This document shows positions 1 to 9,022 of a stretch of 64,000 bases of DNA, in pieces. The DNA is taken from NCBI RefSeq assembly GCF_042433955.1, contig NZ_JBHLUH010000009.1, forward strand, positions 372,001 through 436,000. Direction: 5' to 3'. How positions within the stretch are numbered: the first letter of the stretch is position 1; the number at the start of each line of letters is the position of its first letter. This stretch comes from Phytohabitans kaempferiae. Its GTDB lineage: Bacteria > Actinomycetota > Actinomycetes > Mycobacteriales > Micromonosporaceae. Under the pieces are notes generated by a model that saw nothing but the letters and a program-made list of their open reading frames with translations, had not been told where the DNA came from and ran no database searches. Made by a program: the position numbers and the translations under genes.

Positions 1-1871
1 GAGTCGTCGTTGCCCGGCAGCCCGCCCGGCCCGGTGCCGAACTGCCAGGTCAGCGCCGCCTGCACCACCTGCGCGGTGCGGTCGGGCCGCCCCGCGTAGT
101 GGTAGGCCCAGGGCGTCTCCATGTCAGGCTCGTTGTTGAGCCCTTCGAAGCGGTCGAGCGCGTAGCCGGCCGCCATCTGCGCCGGTGACGGGCGCCGGCC
201 GGGCTGGGTCACCGGCGCGGCGCCGAAGCCGAAGAAGCGGTCGAGCATGCCGACGAACTCCGCGTCGCCGCCGGCCAGCGCGATCCGCGCGGCCATGTCG
301 TGCAGCAGCCGGAACGAGTAGTTCCACTTGCCGCCCTCGTAGAAGTCGGAGTCGCGCAGCAGCCCGGTGGCCGGGTCGAAGGCGTTGACCCACTGCCGGG
401 CGCGCCGCTCGAGGTCGTCGGCGAGGCGGTGGTCGTTCAACGCGCGGGCCACCTGCGCGGTGCAGTGGTGCGCGTACGCCAGGTCGAGCGTGTGGCTGAT
501 CGGATGCACCAGGCCCTGCTCGAAGAAGTCCTCGCCGTACAGCCGGCGCAGGTCGTCGGCCATGTGCACCAGCGCCCAGCTCCAGTCCACACCGGACCGG
601 CCGAGCGCGTGCGCGTCGGCCAGCGCGGTGTGCGCGAGCGCGCTGGCCTGGCGGAAGAACCGGTCGGCGCCGCGCGCCATCCGGTACCCGTTGGGGAAGT
701 TGCCCTCCTCCTCGCAGACCCGGATCAGCGACTCCAGCAGGTCGGTGGCCCGGTCCGGGACGATCGCCGCGAGCAGCGGAAGCTGGGTCTTGTAGATGTC
801 CCACATCGTGCAGATGTCGAACGCGTACGGCCCGGAGGTCGGCCAGAACGGGCTCTCGTCGTCGGCGAAGCACGGCTTGATCAGCGAGTGGTACAGCGCC
901 GTCGCCATCACGGTGCGCCGGGCCGGCGTGCCGCCCTCGACCCGCACGCGACCGATGTGGTCGGCCCACCGGGCCCGGGTCGCGGTGCGTACCCCGTCGA
1001 AGGCCGGCTGGGCCGGCCAGCACTCCCGCTCCAGGTTTTGCCGGGCCTGCTCGCAGCCGCGCAGCGAGAAGCCGAGCCGCACCTCGACGGTCTGCCCCGC
1101 CGTGGCCGGGCCCATGAACAGCAGGCCGAACGGGCGCAGCGTGGTGTGCCGGATGCTGTCGAAGTCGAGGCGGGTACCCCCGTCGATGAGCCGCCGGTCG
1201 TACCAGAGCATCTGCCGCCAGCCGGGGCTGTCGACCTCCAGGTACACCGACAGCGGCACGCCCTCCATCACCACCGTGCCGCGCGCCCGGCCGTACCCCA
1301 TGTTCTCCACCTGGGCCCGCAGCGGCACGGTGCGGCCGAGCTCGATGTCGAGCCCGCCGCAGGACAGGTCGACCACGAGGCGGGCGCTGCGGTGCTCGGG
1401 GAAGGTGTACCGGTGGACGGCGACCTTGGTGCCGACCGTGACCTCGCAGCGCACGCCGGTGTCGATGGTCGCCGCGTAGTAGCCGGGCTCGGCGACCTCG
1501 TCGTGCAGGGGCCACGCCTGCCCGAGCACGTCGAGCGGCTGCACCATCGGGGTGACCCGGACGTAGTTGTAGTACTTGCGGATCGCGCCGGTGCCGGACT
1601 GCTGGAAGTGCGTGAAGCCGGACGCCTGGAGCCGGTCGAACATCTCCTCCGGCACGCCCTCGGTGTTCTTCGTGTATCGCCCGTATCCGGTCGGATAGGC
1701 CCCGGAGTAGGCACACGCGGACACCATGCCCAGCGGCGACGTCGCGCCGGGGTGCGTGTTGCCCACCTGCGGCTTCGGCCACCACCAAGTGGCGGCCAGA
1801 CCACCAGCCCGAGGTAGGTCGGTCGCGGCGGTGCCGATGAACGGGTCGATGTCGTCGAGGATGCTGGGACG
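1..1871 (-). CDS. Glycoside hydrolase family 92 (alpha-mannosidase-like), partial
   Basis: The minus strand from about 1871 to the window edge encodes some 620 residues of a GH92 protein. This family consists of exo-alpha-mannosidases, usually calcium-dependent, that trim mannose from glycans. Seen directly: DPFIGT near the N-terminus, NTHPGATSPLGMV about 35 residues later, and NNEPDMETPWAYHYAGRP near the edge, a family hallmark. The C-terminus lies outside the window. Odd: a TAA at 1872-1874 closes this frame and no ATG, GTG or TTG precedes DPFIGT. The first in-frame start is GTG at 1766, which would lose that motif. A frame opening at ATG 1888 could join only by a -1 shift. No signal peptide is visible, although many relatives are exported. 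It follows the acyl-CoA ligase in the same direction after 77 nt. Family assignment is firm; the 5' end is doubtful and the gene may be damaged. Confidence 0.8.
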
Positions 1872-1948
1872 TTACCTACAACGCGCACTTTCTGGGTTTC
1901 GGCCAGGTGAAATCCCAGCGGGTCGCCGGTGCCGCCGGAGCCGGGCGG

Positions 1949-3565
1949 TCACGAGGCGCTGGCGAAGCGTTCCCGGGCGTCCTGGCGCAGCGCGGCCTTG
2001 TCCACCTTGCCGCCGGCGGAGAGGGGCAGCGCGTCGAGCGTCGCCAGCCGCTCCGGCCAGGTCTGCTTGGAGACGCCCTGCGCGGCCAGGCCGGCGCGCA
2101 GCTCGTCCAGGGCCAGGTCGGCGCCGTCGTCGGTGACCACGTACGCGCAGACCCGCTCGCCCAGGACGTCGTCCGGCACGGCGACGACCGCGACCTGGCG
2201 TACCCGGGGGCACGCGCCGACCGCCTCCTCGACGGCGAGCACGCTGACGTTGTGCCCGCCGCGGATGATGAAGTCCGCCGCGCGGCCGGTCACGGTGAGG
2301 TAGCCGTCCGGGTCGACCCGGACCAGGTCGCCGGTGAGCATCCAGCCGTCCGGGCGGAGCAGGGCGGCGTTCGCGGCCGGGTCGTCGTGATACCCGGGAG
2401 TGAGGCCGGGCCCGCGGGCGGCGCACTGCCCCGGCCCGCCGCCGTCGGTGACGTCGGTGCCGTCCGGCGCGAAGAGCCGCAGCCGCATCGCCGGGATGGC
2501 CCGGCCGGCGGTACGCAGACGGCGCTCCCGGCTGTCGGCGACGCTGGTGACGCTGAGCGGTCCGGCCTCGTTGGAGCCGTAGAACTGGAGCACCGCGCAG
2601 CCGGTCCGGTCCTCGAACTCGGCGGCCCGGGCGTACGGCACCTTCTCCCCGCCGGTGAAGAGCGCGCGCAGCGACGACAGGTCGGCCGTGGCCATCGCCG
2701 GCGAGTTGAGCATCATGACGAACTGGCTGGTCACCGCCGCGAGCACGGTGACCCGGTGCCGCTCGACCAGCTCCAGCGTGCGGGCCGCGTCGAACTCCTC
2801 GGGCAGCACGGTCGGATAGCCGTACATGGCCGGCACCACGTGCGCGCTCCACTGGCCGAAGCCGTACGGGGCGGGCAGCACGCTGGCGAAGACCTCGCCC
2901 GGGCCGAAACCGGCCGCCTCGGCGGCGAGCGGGCCGAAGTACTTGCGCGTGTTCATGGTCTGCATGACGCACTTGGGCAGGCCGGTGGTGCCGGACGTCG
3001 AGTTGACGAAGAAGACGTCGTTGGCGCCGAGCCCGTGGCCGGCGGTCTCTGCGACCGCCTCGGCCAGTGGCGGGAGCGGCAGCGGCGCGCCGTCGAGCCG
3101 CACGGCCGGCGCGGCGGGGTCCAGCACGACGTGCCGGTCGACCCCGAGCGCGGCCGCGAGTTCGCCGGTGTCGCGACCCCGGTGCACCGCCCGGGTCACC
3201 AGGGTCCGGGCGCGGGTACGGGTCATCAGGTGGCGTATCTCGGCGTCGCCGGAGCGGGGGCCGATGCCAACGGTAACGAGGCCGGCCTTCTGCGCGGCCA
3301 GGTACGCCAGGTGCGTGGCCGCGCCGTTGGTGAGCAGCACCGCCACCATCTCCCCCGGCGCCAGCCCGGCCCGCAGGTACGCGGCGGCGAGCCGCGTACT
3401 CAGCTCGTCGTACTCGCGCCAGGTGAGCGTGGTGTCGTCGGCGACGAAGGCGAGCTGGTCCGGCCGGGCGGCGGCGTGCCCGGCCACCAGGCCGGCGATC
3501 GTCTCGTCGCTCCAGTGGCCGGCCCGCGTGTACTCGGCGACCAGCTCGGCCGGAAACGGGCTCAC
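1949..3565 (-). CDS. AMP-dependent acyl-CoA ligase (steroid side-chain or HIP type)
   Basis: A 538-residue adenylate-forming enzyme that would activate a carboxylic acid with ATP and coenzyme A. The P-loop STSGTTGLPK lies near residue 190, GSNEAG in the middle, TGD before the hinge, and the C-terminal acylation lysine in SAGGKVDK. Length is normal for the family. GTG 3565 is chosen because it overlaps the TGA of the preceding LLM gene by 4 nt, the pattern of the whole operon. It is the last of a seven-gene minus-strand run that includes EchA20, FadE31 and IpdF. In mycobacteria the matching position in the pathway is filled by FadD3, which activates HIP, so a HIP-type substrate is likely by context. 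The N-terminal half did not look close enough to FadD3 to use that symbol. Confidence 0.88.
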   Translation of the reverse strand: MSPFPAELVAEYTRAGHWSDETIAGLVAGHAAARPDQLAFVADDTTLTWREYDELSTRLAAAYLRAGLAPGEMVAVLLTNGAATHLAYLAAQKAGLVTVGIGPRSGDAEIRHLMTRTRARTLVTRAVHRGRDTGELAAALGVDRHVVLDPAAPAVRLDGAPLPLPPLAEAVAETAGHGLGANDVFFVNSTSGTTGLPKCVMQTMNTRKYFGPLAAEAAGFGPGEVFASVLPAPYGFGQWSAHVVPAMYGYPTVLPEEFDAARTLELVERHRVTVLAAVTSQFVMMLNSPAMATADLSSLRALFTGGEKVPYARAAEFEDRTGCAVLQFYGSNEAGPLSVTSVADSRERRLRTAGRAIPAMRLRLFAPDGTDVTDGGGPGQCAARGPGLTPGYHDDPAANAALLRPDGWMLTGDLVRVDPDGYLTVTGRAADFIIRGGHNVSVLAVEEAVGACPRVRQVAVVAVPDDVLGERVCAYVVTDDGADLALDELRAGLAAQGVSKQTWPERLATLDALPLSAGGKVDKAALRQDARERFASAS

Positions 3566-4449
3566 GACGACGCTCCCGCCAGTACGGGCGCGAGCCGGTC
3601 GGCCGCCTCGTCCACAGCGGCCAGCCGGTCGGCGGCGGTCGCGCCTCTGGGCAGCCGGGTGAAGGGCGCGAAGACCAGGTGCTCCAGGCCGGCATCGCGG
3701 TACCGCTCCACGTTGGACACCGTGATGTCGCCGAAGATGCGGACGTAGTGCGTGAAGGGCAGGTGCTCGCGGCCGGCCTGCGCGCGCATCCGGTCGATCC
3801 GCCGCACGAAGTCCAGTGTGGACGGCAGGTCGACGGCCGGGCCGAACCAGCCGCTGGCGCGGGTCGCGGCCCGCCGCAGCGCGCGGTCGGCGTGCCCGCC
3901 GACGACGATCGGCACCGCCGCGTGCGGTGCCCCGCCGAAGCGGACCGGCGCGAAGCGGTGGAACTCCCCCGCGTACTCCACGGTCTGGCCCGACCAGAGC
4001 AGGTCGAGCACGTCGAGCATCTCGTCCGTGCGCCGGCCGCGCGTGCCGAAGTCGGCGCCGACCGCCGCGAACTCCTCGGCCATCCAGCCGGTGCCGATGC
4101 CGAACACGGCCCGGCCGCCGGACAGGTCGTGCAGCGTGCCCCAGGCCCGGGCGACGTGGAAGGGGTTGCGCAGCGGGAGGATGAACACGCCGGTACCGAG
4201 CTTGATCCGGCGGGTACGGGCGGCCAGGAACGACAGGGTCACCGCGACGTCGACCAGCGGCGTGTCGGCGCGGTAGCCGGGGTCGCCGTCGGCGTTGTAC
4301 GGGTACGCGCGGGCGAAGTCCACCGGCGTGATGACGTGGTCGGCCAGCCACACCGTGTCGAACCCGCGCGCGTCGGCCAGCTCCACCAGGGGCGGAAACT
4401 CCACCGCGGGGATGCCGAAGAGCTGCAACGAAAGGCGCACGGCGGTCAC
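3562..4449 (-). CDS. LLM-class flavin-dependent oxidoreductase
   Basis: A 295-residue luciferase-like (bacterial luciferase / F420-dependent reductase) TIM-barrel protein. Seen: FDTVWLADHV at the N-terminus, FLAARTRRIKLGTGVFILPLRNP for the flavin-binding strand region, GIGTGWMAEEF, and IVVGGHADRALRRAATRASGW in the C-terminal half. Relatives oxidise or reduce a substrate with reduced FMN or F420; which cofactor is used cannot be told here. GTG 4449 overlaps the TGA of the upstream hydratase gene by 4 nt (a GTG at 4440 is an alternative). The operon context suggests action on a steroid-derived ring intermediate. A second, longer LLM protein is encoded at 20949-21980. Confidence 0.85.
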   Translation of the reverse strand: MTAVRLSLQLFGIPAVEFPPLVELADARGFDTVWLADHVITPVDFARAYPYNADGDPGYRADTPLVDVAVTLSFLAARTRRIKLGTGVFILPLRNPFHVARAWGTLHDLSGGRAVFGIGTGWMAEEFAAVGADFGTRGRRTDEMLDVLDLLWSGQTVEYAGEFHRFAPVRFGGAPHAAVPIVVGGHADRALRRAATRASGWFGPAVDLPSTLDFVRRIDRMRAQAGREHLPFTHYVRIFGDITVSNVERYRDAGLEHLVFAPFTRLPRGATAADRLAAVDEAADRLAPVLAGASS

Positions 4450-5336
4450 GAGCTGTCCCGCATGCTGCGCGCGTCGTGGCCGGCGAGGGAGTCGGTGCCG
4501 ACCTCGGCGTTGTGCGCGTGGGCCACGTGGTGCAGCCCGAAGGCGGAGTCCATGCCGGCGTGCAGGCCCATCAGGTCCTCGGCCTGGTTGACCGCCCGCT
4601 TGGTCAGCGCCAGGCCGAGCCGCGGCATCGTGGCGATCCTCCCGGCCACGTCGATGGTCTGCTCGCGCAGCTCGGCCCGGGGCACCACTCGGTTGACCAT
4701 GCCGAGCGAAAGCGCCCGCTCGGCGCCGACCCGCTCGCCGAGGAAGAGGAACTCCTTGGCGAAGCGCGGCCCCATCACCCAGGGATGCGCGAAGTACTCC
4801 ACGCCGGGGATGCCCATCCGCACCACCGGGTCGGCGAAGTACGCGTCGTCGGCGGCGATGAGGAGGTCGCAGCACCAGGCCAGCATCAGGCCCCCGGCGA
4901 CGCAGGCGCCCTGCACCATCGCGATCGTCGGCTTGGGAAGCTCCCGCCAGCGGCGGCACATCCCCAGGTACACCTCGGACTCGCGGGCCAGCCGACTCTC
5001 CGCGCCGGCCTTGCCGACGTGGTCCCACCAGAGCCCGGCCCGCCGCTGGAAGGAGCGGTCGATGTCGCGGCCGGGGCTGCCGATGTCGTGCCCGGCGGAG
5101 AAGTGCCGGCCGGCGCCGGCCAGGACGATGACGCGTACGTCGTCGTCCGCGGCCGCCCGGTAGAAGGCGTCGTCGAGCGCGTACGTCATCGCGGAGTTCT
5201 GCGCGTTCGCGTACTTCGGCCGGTTCATCGTGACGATCGCCACCGGCCCGGCCGTCTCGTACAGCACGATCTCGTCAGTCGGTGCTTCCTGGTTCGCTCG
5301 CTCGTGCGGCGCTGAAGGCGACTCGCTCATCGTCAT
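4446..5336 (-). CDS. Enoyl-CoA hydratase/isomerase family protein with repeat-derived N-terminus
   Basis: A 296-residue crotonase-fold protein. The oxyanion-hole stretches are HFSAGHDIG and QGACVAGGLMLAW, and FADPVVRMGIPGVEYFAHPW is typical of an actinobacterial hydratase subgroup. It would hydrate or isomerise an enoyl-CoA in beta-oxidation. Start ATG 5336 overlaps the TGA of the dehydrogenase gene by 4 nt; an ATG at 5330 is also possible. Odd: residues 4-18 (SESPSAPHERANQEA) are encoded by a copy of a dispersed repeat that is otherwise intergenic at 30382-30554 and 40383-40506. The conserved protein appears to begin only at TDEIVLYE. The repeat seems to have inserted near the original start and become coding. 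Confidence 0.88.
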   Translation of the reverse strand: MTMSESPSAPHERANQEAPTDEIVLYETAGPVAIVTMNRPKYANAQNSAMTYALDDAFYRAAADDDVRVIVLAGAGRHFSAGHDIGSPGRDIDRSFQRRAGLWWDHVGKAGAESRLARESEVYLGMCRRWRELPKPTIAMVQGACVAGGLMLAWCCDLLIAADDAYFADPVVRMGIPGVEYFAHPWVMGPRFAKEFLFLGERVGAERALSLGMVNRVVPRAELREQTIDVAGRIATMPRLGLALTKRAVNQAEDLMGLHAGMDSAFGLHHVAHAHNAEVGTDSLAGHDARSMRDSS

Positions 5337-6316
5337 ACCCCAATCGCGTCGGCGACACGGGCCAGGTGGGCGTCGACGCCGTCCCCGTCGGCGGCGAGCG
5401 CCCAGGCCCGCTTGGCGTACAGGTGCAGGTCGTACTCGACGGTGTAGCCCATGGCGCCGTGGCACTGGATGGCGGCGCGGGCCGCGCCGGCGGCGGCCTC
5501 GGCGGCCAGCACGTACGCGGTCGAGACGTCGCGGGCGCGGGTCGGCGCCCCGGTCGCGGCGGCCCACGCGGCCTGCAGCACGGCCGGCTCGGCGAACTCG
5601 ACCTCGAGGGTCGCGTCGGCGAGCCGGTGCTTGACCGCCTGGAAGCCGCCGACCGGTACGCCGAACTGGTGGCGTTCGCGCACGTAGGCGACGGTCAGGT
5701 CGAGCATCCGCCGGCCGAGGCCGACGAGCTGGGCCGCGACCGCCAGCGCCGCCCGGTCCCGGGCCAGCGCGAGCGCCCCGGCGTCGACCTCGAACGCGCC
5801 GCCGGGCGCCTCGGCGAGGCGGACCAGCGCGCGCGAGCCGTCGATCGCCGGTACCGGCTCGGCGGGCAGGTCGGCGAGCGCGGCCAGGCCCGGCCCGGCC
5901 AGGTCGAGCACGAGTTCGGCCCGGCCGCCGTACGGCACCAGCCGCGTGCGCCCGGCCAGCGCGACCCGGGTCGCGCCGCCCAGCACGCCGGCCAGATGCC
6001 CGCCCGGATCGCCGGCGGCGGCCAGCAGCGGCGCGGCCACCGCGGCCGTCTCGGCCACCGGCAGCGGCACGGCGGCGTACCCGACCTCGACGAGCACCGC
6101 AGCCATCTCCACATCGGACAGCCCCAGCCCGCCAAGCTCCTCCGGAACGGCGGCACCGGTCAGTCCGAGGTCGGCCAGGCGCCGCCACAGCCCGTCCGCC
6201 GGCTTGCCGTCCCACGCCTCCCGCACCGTCCCCGGTGGACAGTGCGTGGCCAGCAGGTCGCGGGCGGCGTCCCGGAGCGCGGCCTGGTCGGTGGTGAGCG
6301 CGAACCGCACGGTCAT
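5333..6316 (-). CDS. Acyl-CoA dehydrogenase, short steroid-type subunit (FadE32/FadE33-like)
   Basis: At 327 residues this is shorter than the usual 380-residue acyl-CoA dehydrogenase and matches the small partner subunits of steroid-degrading alpha2-beta2 dehydrogenases. Seen: an N-terminal helical domain with LTGAAVPEELGGLGLSDVEMA, a weakly conserved middle domain, and the C-terminal VKHRLADATLEVEFAEPAV plus CHGAMGYTVEYDLHLYAKRAW block. The small size and its place directly after FadE31 suggest that the two form one heteromeric FAD enzyme that introduces a double bond into a ring or propionyl side chain CoA ester. ATG 6316 overlaps the FadE31 TGA by 4 nt. The pairing is inference from mycobacterial FadE31-FadE34 enzymes. 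Confidence 0.85.
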   Translation of the reverse strand: MTVRFALTTDQAALRDAARDLLATHCPPGTVREAWDGKPADGLWRRLADLGLTGAAVPEELGGLGLSDVEMAAVLVEVGYAAVPLPVAETAAVAAPLLAAAGDPGGHLAGVLGGATRVALAGRTRLVPYGGRAELVLDLAGPGLAALADLPAEPVPAIDGSRALVRLAEAPGGAFEVDAGALALARDRAALAVAAQLVGLGRRMLDLTVAYVRERHQFGVPVGGFQAVKHRLADATLEVEFAEPAVLQAAWAAATGAPTRARDVSTAYVLAAEAAAGAARAAIQCHGAMGYTVEYDLHLYAKRAWALAADGDGVDAHLARVADAIGV

Positions 6317-7446
6317 CCCCTCGGCAGGCCGAGGACCCGCTCGGCGACGATGTTGCGCTGGATCTCGTTGGTGCCGGCGTAGATCGGGCCGGCGAGCGAG
6401 AACAGGAAGCCGCGCGGCCACAGTCCATCCACATCGGACTCCGGGCCGAGCAGCTCCCGCGCGGTCTCGTGCAGCCGTACGTCCAGTTCGGACCACCAGA
6501 GCTTGTTGAGGCTGGCGGCGGCGCCCGGCGGCCGCCCCTCCAGCATCCCGGTGACCTGCTGGAGCGTGTAGAGGTCGTACGCCCGCGCGCCGATCCACGC
6601 CCGTACGACGCCCTCGCGGAGCCGGGCCGGCGCGGGCCCGGAGCGGGCCAGCTCGGCAAGGCGCTCGGCGGCGGCGAGGAAGCGGCCGGGCGGGCGCAGC
6701 GTGAGGCCGCGCTCGGAGCCGGTGGTCGCCATCGCCACCTTCCAGCCCTCGCCGGGCCGGCCGACCACGTCCCGGTCCGGTACGAAAACGTCGGTGAGGA
6801 ACACGTCGGCGAAGCCCTCGTCGCCGTCCAGCCGGCCGAAGCCGCGCACCTCGACGCCGGGCGCGTCCAGCGGCACGAGGAAGTAGGTCAGGCCGCGGTG
6901 CCGGGGCGCGTCCGGGTCGGTGCGAAACAGCCCGAACAGGTGCGTGCAGAACGCTCCCCGCGTGGTCCAGGTCTTCTGCCCGGTCAGCCGCCAGCCGCCG
7001 GCCGCCTCGTCGCGCACCGCCCGGCTGGTGATCGCGGCCAGGTCGCTGCCGGCCCCCGGCTCGGACCAGCCCTGGCACCACAGCTGCTCGGCGGCGGCCA
7101 TCGCGGGCAGTACGCGGTCGCGCTGCTCCGCCGTGCCGAACTCGAACAGCGTCGGCGCGAGCAGGAAGATGCCGTTCTGCGTGACCCGCTGCGGCGCGCC
7201 GGCGCGGGCGTACTCCTCCTCGAAGATGAGCCACCGCCACAGCGAGGCGTCCCGCCCGCCGTACCGCCGGGGCCACGAGACGGCCGACCAGCCCTCGGCG
7301 AAGAGCCGCCGCTCCCACTCCAGGTGCGCCGCGAACCCCGCGCGCGTGTCACCGGAGGGCAGCGGCGGGTCGGGGACGTTCGCCACCAACCAGTCCCGGG
7401 CCTCGGCCCGGAACTCCTCGTCCTCACGCGAGTGGGTCAGGTCCAT
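6313..7446 (-). CDS. fadE31: Acyl-CoA dehydrogenase FadE31-like
   Basis: A 377-residue FAD-dependent acyl-CoA dehydrogenase closely matching mycobacterial FadE31 in length and in distinctive blocks: SWPRRYGGRDASLWRWLIFE, RAGAPQRVTQNG, LAPTLFEFGTAEQ, QGWSEPGAGSDLA and the C-terminal LAGPIYAGTNEIQRNIVAER. In mycobacteria FadE31 belongs to the KstR2 regulon and acts on CoA esters in HIP breakdown together with a short partner subunit; here the next gene encodes such a partner. ATG 7446 lies 2 nt after the EchA20 stop. It sits in the operon that starts at the promoter-operator region 8988-9022. Confidence 0.9.
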   Translation of the reverse strand: MDLTHSREDEEFRAEARDWLVANVPDPPLPSGDTRAGFAAHLEWERRLFAEGWSAVSWPRRYGGRDASLWRWLIFEEEYARAGAPQRVTQNGIFLLAPTLFEFGTAEQRDRVLPAMAAAEQLWCQGWSEPGAGSDLAAITSRAVRDEAAGGWRLTGQKTWTTRGAFCTHLFGLFRTDPDAPRHRGLTYFLVPLDAPGVEVRGFGRLDGDEGFADVFLTDVFVPDRDVVGRPGEGWKVAMATTGSERGLTLRPPGRFLAAAERLAELARSGPAPARLREGVVRAWIGARAYDLYTLQQVTGMLEGRPPGAAASLNKLWWSELDVRLHETARELLGPESDVDGLWPRGFLFSLAGPIYAGTNEIQRNIVAERVLGLPRG

Positions 7447-7448
7447 CG

Positions 7449-8192
7449 CTACTCCGCCGGACGGCCGAAGGAGCGGCGCACCTCGTCGGCGGCGCCGGAG
7501 AGGTTGAGCTCGAACGTGAAGCCCTGCTCGTACCGGTAGCTGCGCTTGACGTCCCAGAGGTCGATGCCGTTGAGCGACTCCTTCGCGGCCCGGATCACGC
7601 GCGTGTCCTTGGCCGCGATGCGGGCGGCGACGGCGTCTGCGGCCGCGCGCAGCCGGTCGGCCGGCACGACCTCCAGCACCGACCCGAAGGCGTGCAGCTC
7701 CGCGGCGGTGGCGGTGGCCGAGGTGTACATCATCGCCCGCGCCTTGTGCAGCGGCACCAGGCGGGACAGGTGCGTGGCCGCGCCCAGCGCGCCCCGGTCC
7801 ACCTCGGGCAGGCCGAAGGTGGCGTCGTCGCTGGCGATGATGATGTCCGCGTTGCCGGCCAGCCCGATGCCGCCGCCGAGGCAGTGGCCGTGCACGGCCG
7901 CGACGACTGGCACGGGGCACTCGTAGACGGCCGCGAACGCCGCGAAGCAGCCTCGGTTGGCGCCGATCAGCGCCTCCGCCCCAGCCGCCTGGATCTCCTT
8001 GATGTCGACGCCGGCGTTGAAGCCGCGCCCCTCGGCCCGCAGGACCACCGCCCGGACCCGCTCGTCGGCGCCGGCCGCGGCCAGCGCGTCGGCGAGCGCG
8101 TACCAGCCGGCGACGGGCAGGGCGTTGACCGGCGGATGGTCCACGACGACCTGCGCCACACCATCCGCGTCGACGTTCCACGTGACCGGCAC
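7449..8192 (-). CDS. echA20: EchA20, HIEC-CoA ring hydrolase of HIP degradation
   Basis: A 247-residue crotonase-fold protein that matches mycobacterial EchA20 along its length. Telling stretches: VDHPPVNALPVAGWYALADA, GRGFNAGVDIKEIQ, ANRGCFAAFAAVYECPVPV, FGLPEVDRGALGAATHLSRL and KDTRVIRAAKESLNGIDLWD. EchA20 hydrolytically opens the D ring (the five-membered ring) of a bicyclic CoA thioester in steroid C/D-ring degradation. It lies between ipdF (9 nt upstream) and fadE31 (2 nt gap), the neighbourhood expected for this pathway. ATG 8192 gives a length equal to the family. No anomalies seen. Confidence 0.93.
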   Translation of the reverse strand: MPVTWNVDADGVAQVVVDHPPVNALPVAGWYALADALAAAGADERVRAVVLRAEGRGFNAGVDIKEIQAAGAEALIGANRGCFAAFAAVYECPVPVVAAVHGHCLGGGIGLAGNADIIIASDDATFGLPEVDRGALGAATHLSRLVPLHKARAMMYTSATATAAELHAFGSVLEVVPADRLRAAADAVAARIAAKDTRVIRAAKESLNGIDLWDVKRSYRYEQGFTFELNLSGAADEVRRSFGRPAE

Positions 8193-8201
8193 CGTGCCTC
8201 C

Positions 8202-8987
8202 TCAGGCTCGCTGGCTGCTCACCGACACGACCTCGCCGACCAGGTACGACGCGTAGTCGCTGGCGAGGAAGACGATGACGTTGGCGACCTCCCACGGCTC
8301 CGCCGCCCGCCCGAACGCCTCGCGGCCGGCCAGGTCGGCGAGCAGGGCCTCGTCGGTCACCTTGACGAGGTTGGCGTGCGCGGCGATGCTCGGGGCGACC
8401 GCGTTGATCCGCACGCCCGCGGTGGCCGCCTCGACGGCGGCGCAGCGGGTCAGCGCCATGACGCCCGCCTTGGCCGCGGCGTAGTGCGCCTGGCCGCGCT
8501 GGGCGCGCCAGCCGAGCACCGAGGCGTTGTTGACGATCGCCCCCCGGCCGCGCGGCATCATGTGCCGCAGCGCCGCCCGCGTGCAGCGGAACGTGCCGGT
8601 GAGCGTGACGTCGAGGACGCGCAGCCACTGCTCGTCGGTCATGTCCACGACGTCGGCGGTGCCGCCGAGGCCGGCGTTGTTGACCAGCACGTCGAGGTGG
8701 CCGAAGCCGGCCACGACCGCGTCGACCATCTCCTGCACCTGGTCTTCGACGGTCACGTCGCAGGGCACCGCCAGCGGTCGCTCGCCGGCCAGCTCGGCGA
8801 GCTGGTCGGCAGCCTCGGTGAGGCGCCGCTCGTGGCGGTCGCTGATCGCGACCCGGGCCCCCTCCTGGACGCAGCGGCGTGCGGTGGCGAACCCGATGCC
8901 GGTGCCCGCCGCGGCGGTCACCAGGACGGTGCGGCCGTCGAGCAGCCCGCGAGCCGGCGGCGGCTCGGGCGAACGGGGGTCAGACAC
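8202..8987 (-). CDS. ipdF: IpdF, SDR-family HIP-pathway dehydrogenase
   Basis: A 261-residue short-chain dehydrogenase matching mycobacterial IpdF (Rv3559c type). Seen: nucleotide site VTAAAGTGIGFATARR, SDRHERRL that selects the cofactor, NNAGLGG, catalytic serine in NNASVLGWRAQRGQAHYAAAKAG with the YxxxK pair, and SDYASYLVGEVVSVS at the C-terminus. IpdF is known to oxidise a hydroxyl of the 5-hydroxy HIP series at the CoA-ester level. It is first in a minus-strand operon reaching to the ligase at 1949. A TACACT -10 box on the minus strand (8994-8999) ends 6 nt before the GTG start, so the mRNA is probably leaderless, and a perfect KstR2-type operator lies just upstream of that box. Confidence 0.92.
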   Translation of the reverse strand: MSDPRSPEPPPARGLLDGRTVLVTAAAGTGIGFATARRCVQEGARVAISDRHERRLTEAADQLAELAGERPLAVPCDVTVEDQVQEMVDAVVAGFGHLDVLVNNAGLGGTADVVDMTDEQWLRVLDVTLTGTFRCTRAALRHMMPRGRGAIVNNASVLGWRAQRGQAHYAAAKAGVMALTRCAAVEAATAGVRINAVAPSIAAHANLVKVTDEALLADLAGREAFGRAAEPWEVANVIVFLASDYASYLVGEVVSVSSQRA

Positions 8988-8993
8988 GAAAGC

Positions 8994-9022
8994 AGTGTAG
9001 CAAGCGCTTGCTTGTTTACCTA
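8994..9022 (-). promoter_or_regulatory. KstR2-type operator and promoter of the ipdF operon
   Basis: AGCAAGCGCTTGCT at 8999-9012 fits AnCAAGnnCTTGnT exactly. On the minus strand a -10 TACACT (8999 to 8994) is followed by 6 nt and the ipdF GTG; the -35 region would be the weak TAGGTA. A repressor on the palindrome would cover the promoter spacer. It gives ipdF its own promoter although ipdC ends only 32 nt upstream. Confidence 0.85.

Noticed and set aside
1865..1890. Degenerate KstR2-like site before the GH92 gene (ACAACGCGCACTTT)
   Set aside because: It has too many mismatches to the palindrome.
1949..3565. Naming the acyl-CoA ligase fadD3
   Set aside because: Position fits, but the N-terminal half did not resemble FadD3 as I recall it, so only the family is given.
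3679..5163. Long plus-strand open frame opposite the LLM and hydratase genes
   Set aside because: It is rich in Arg, Gly, Val and His with no family motif, while the minus strand encodes clear enzymes with coupled starts. It is a GC-bias shadow.
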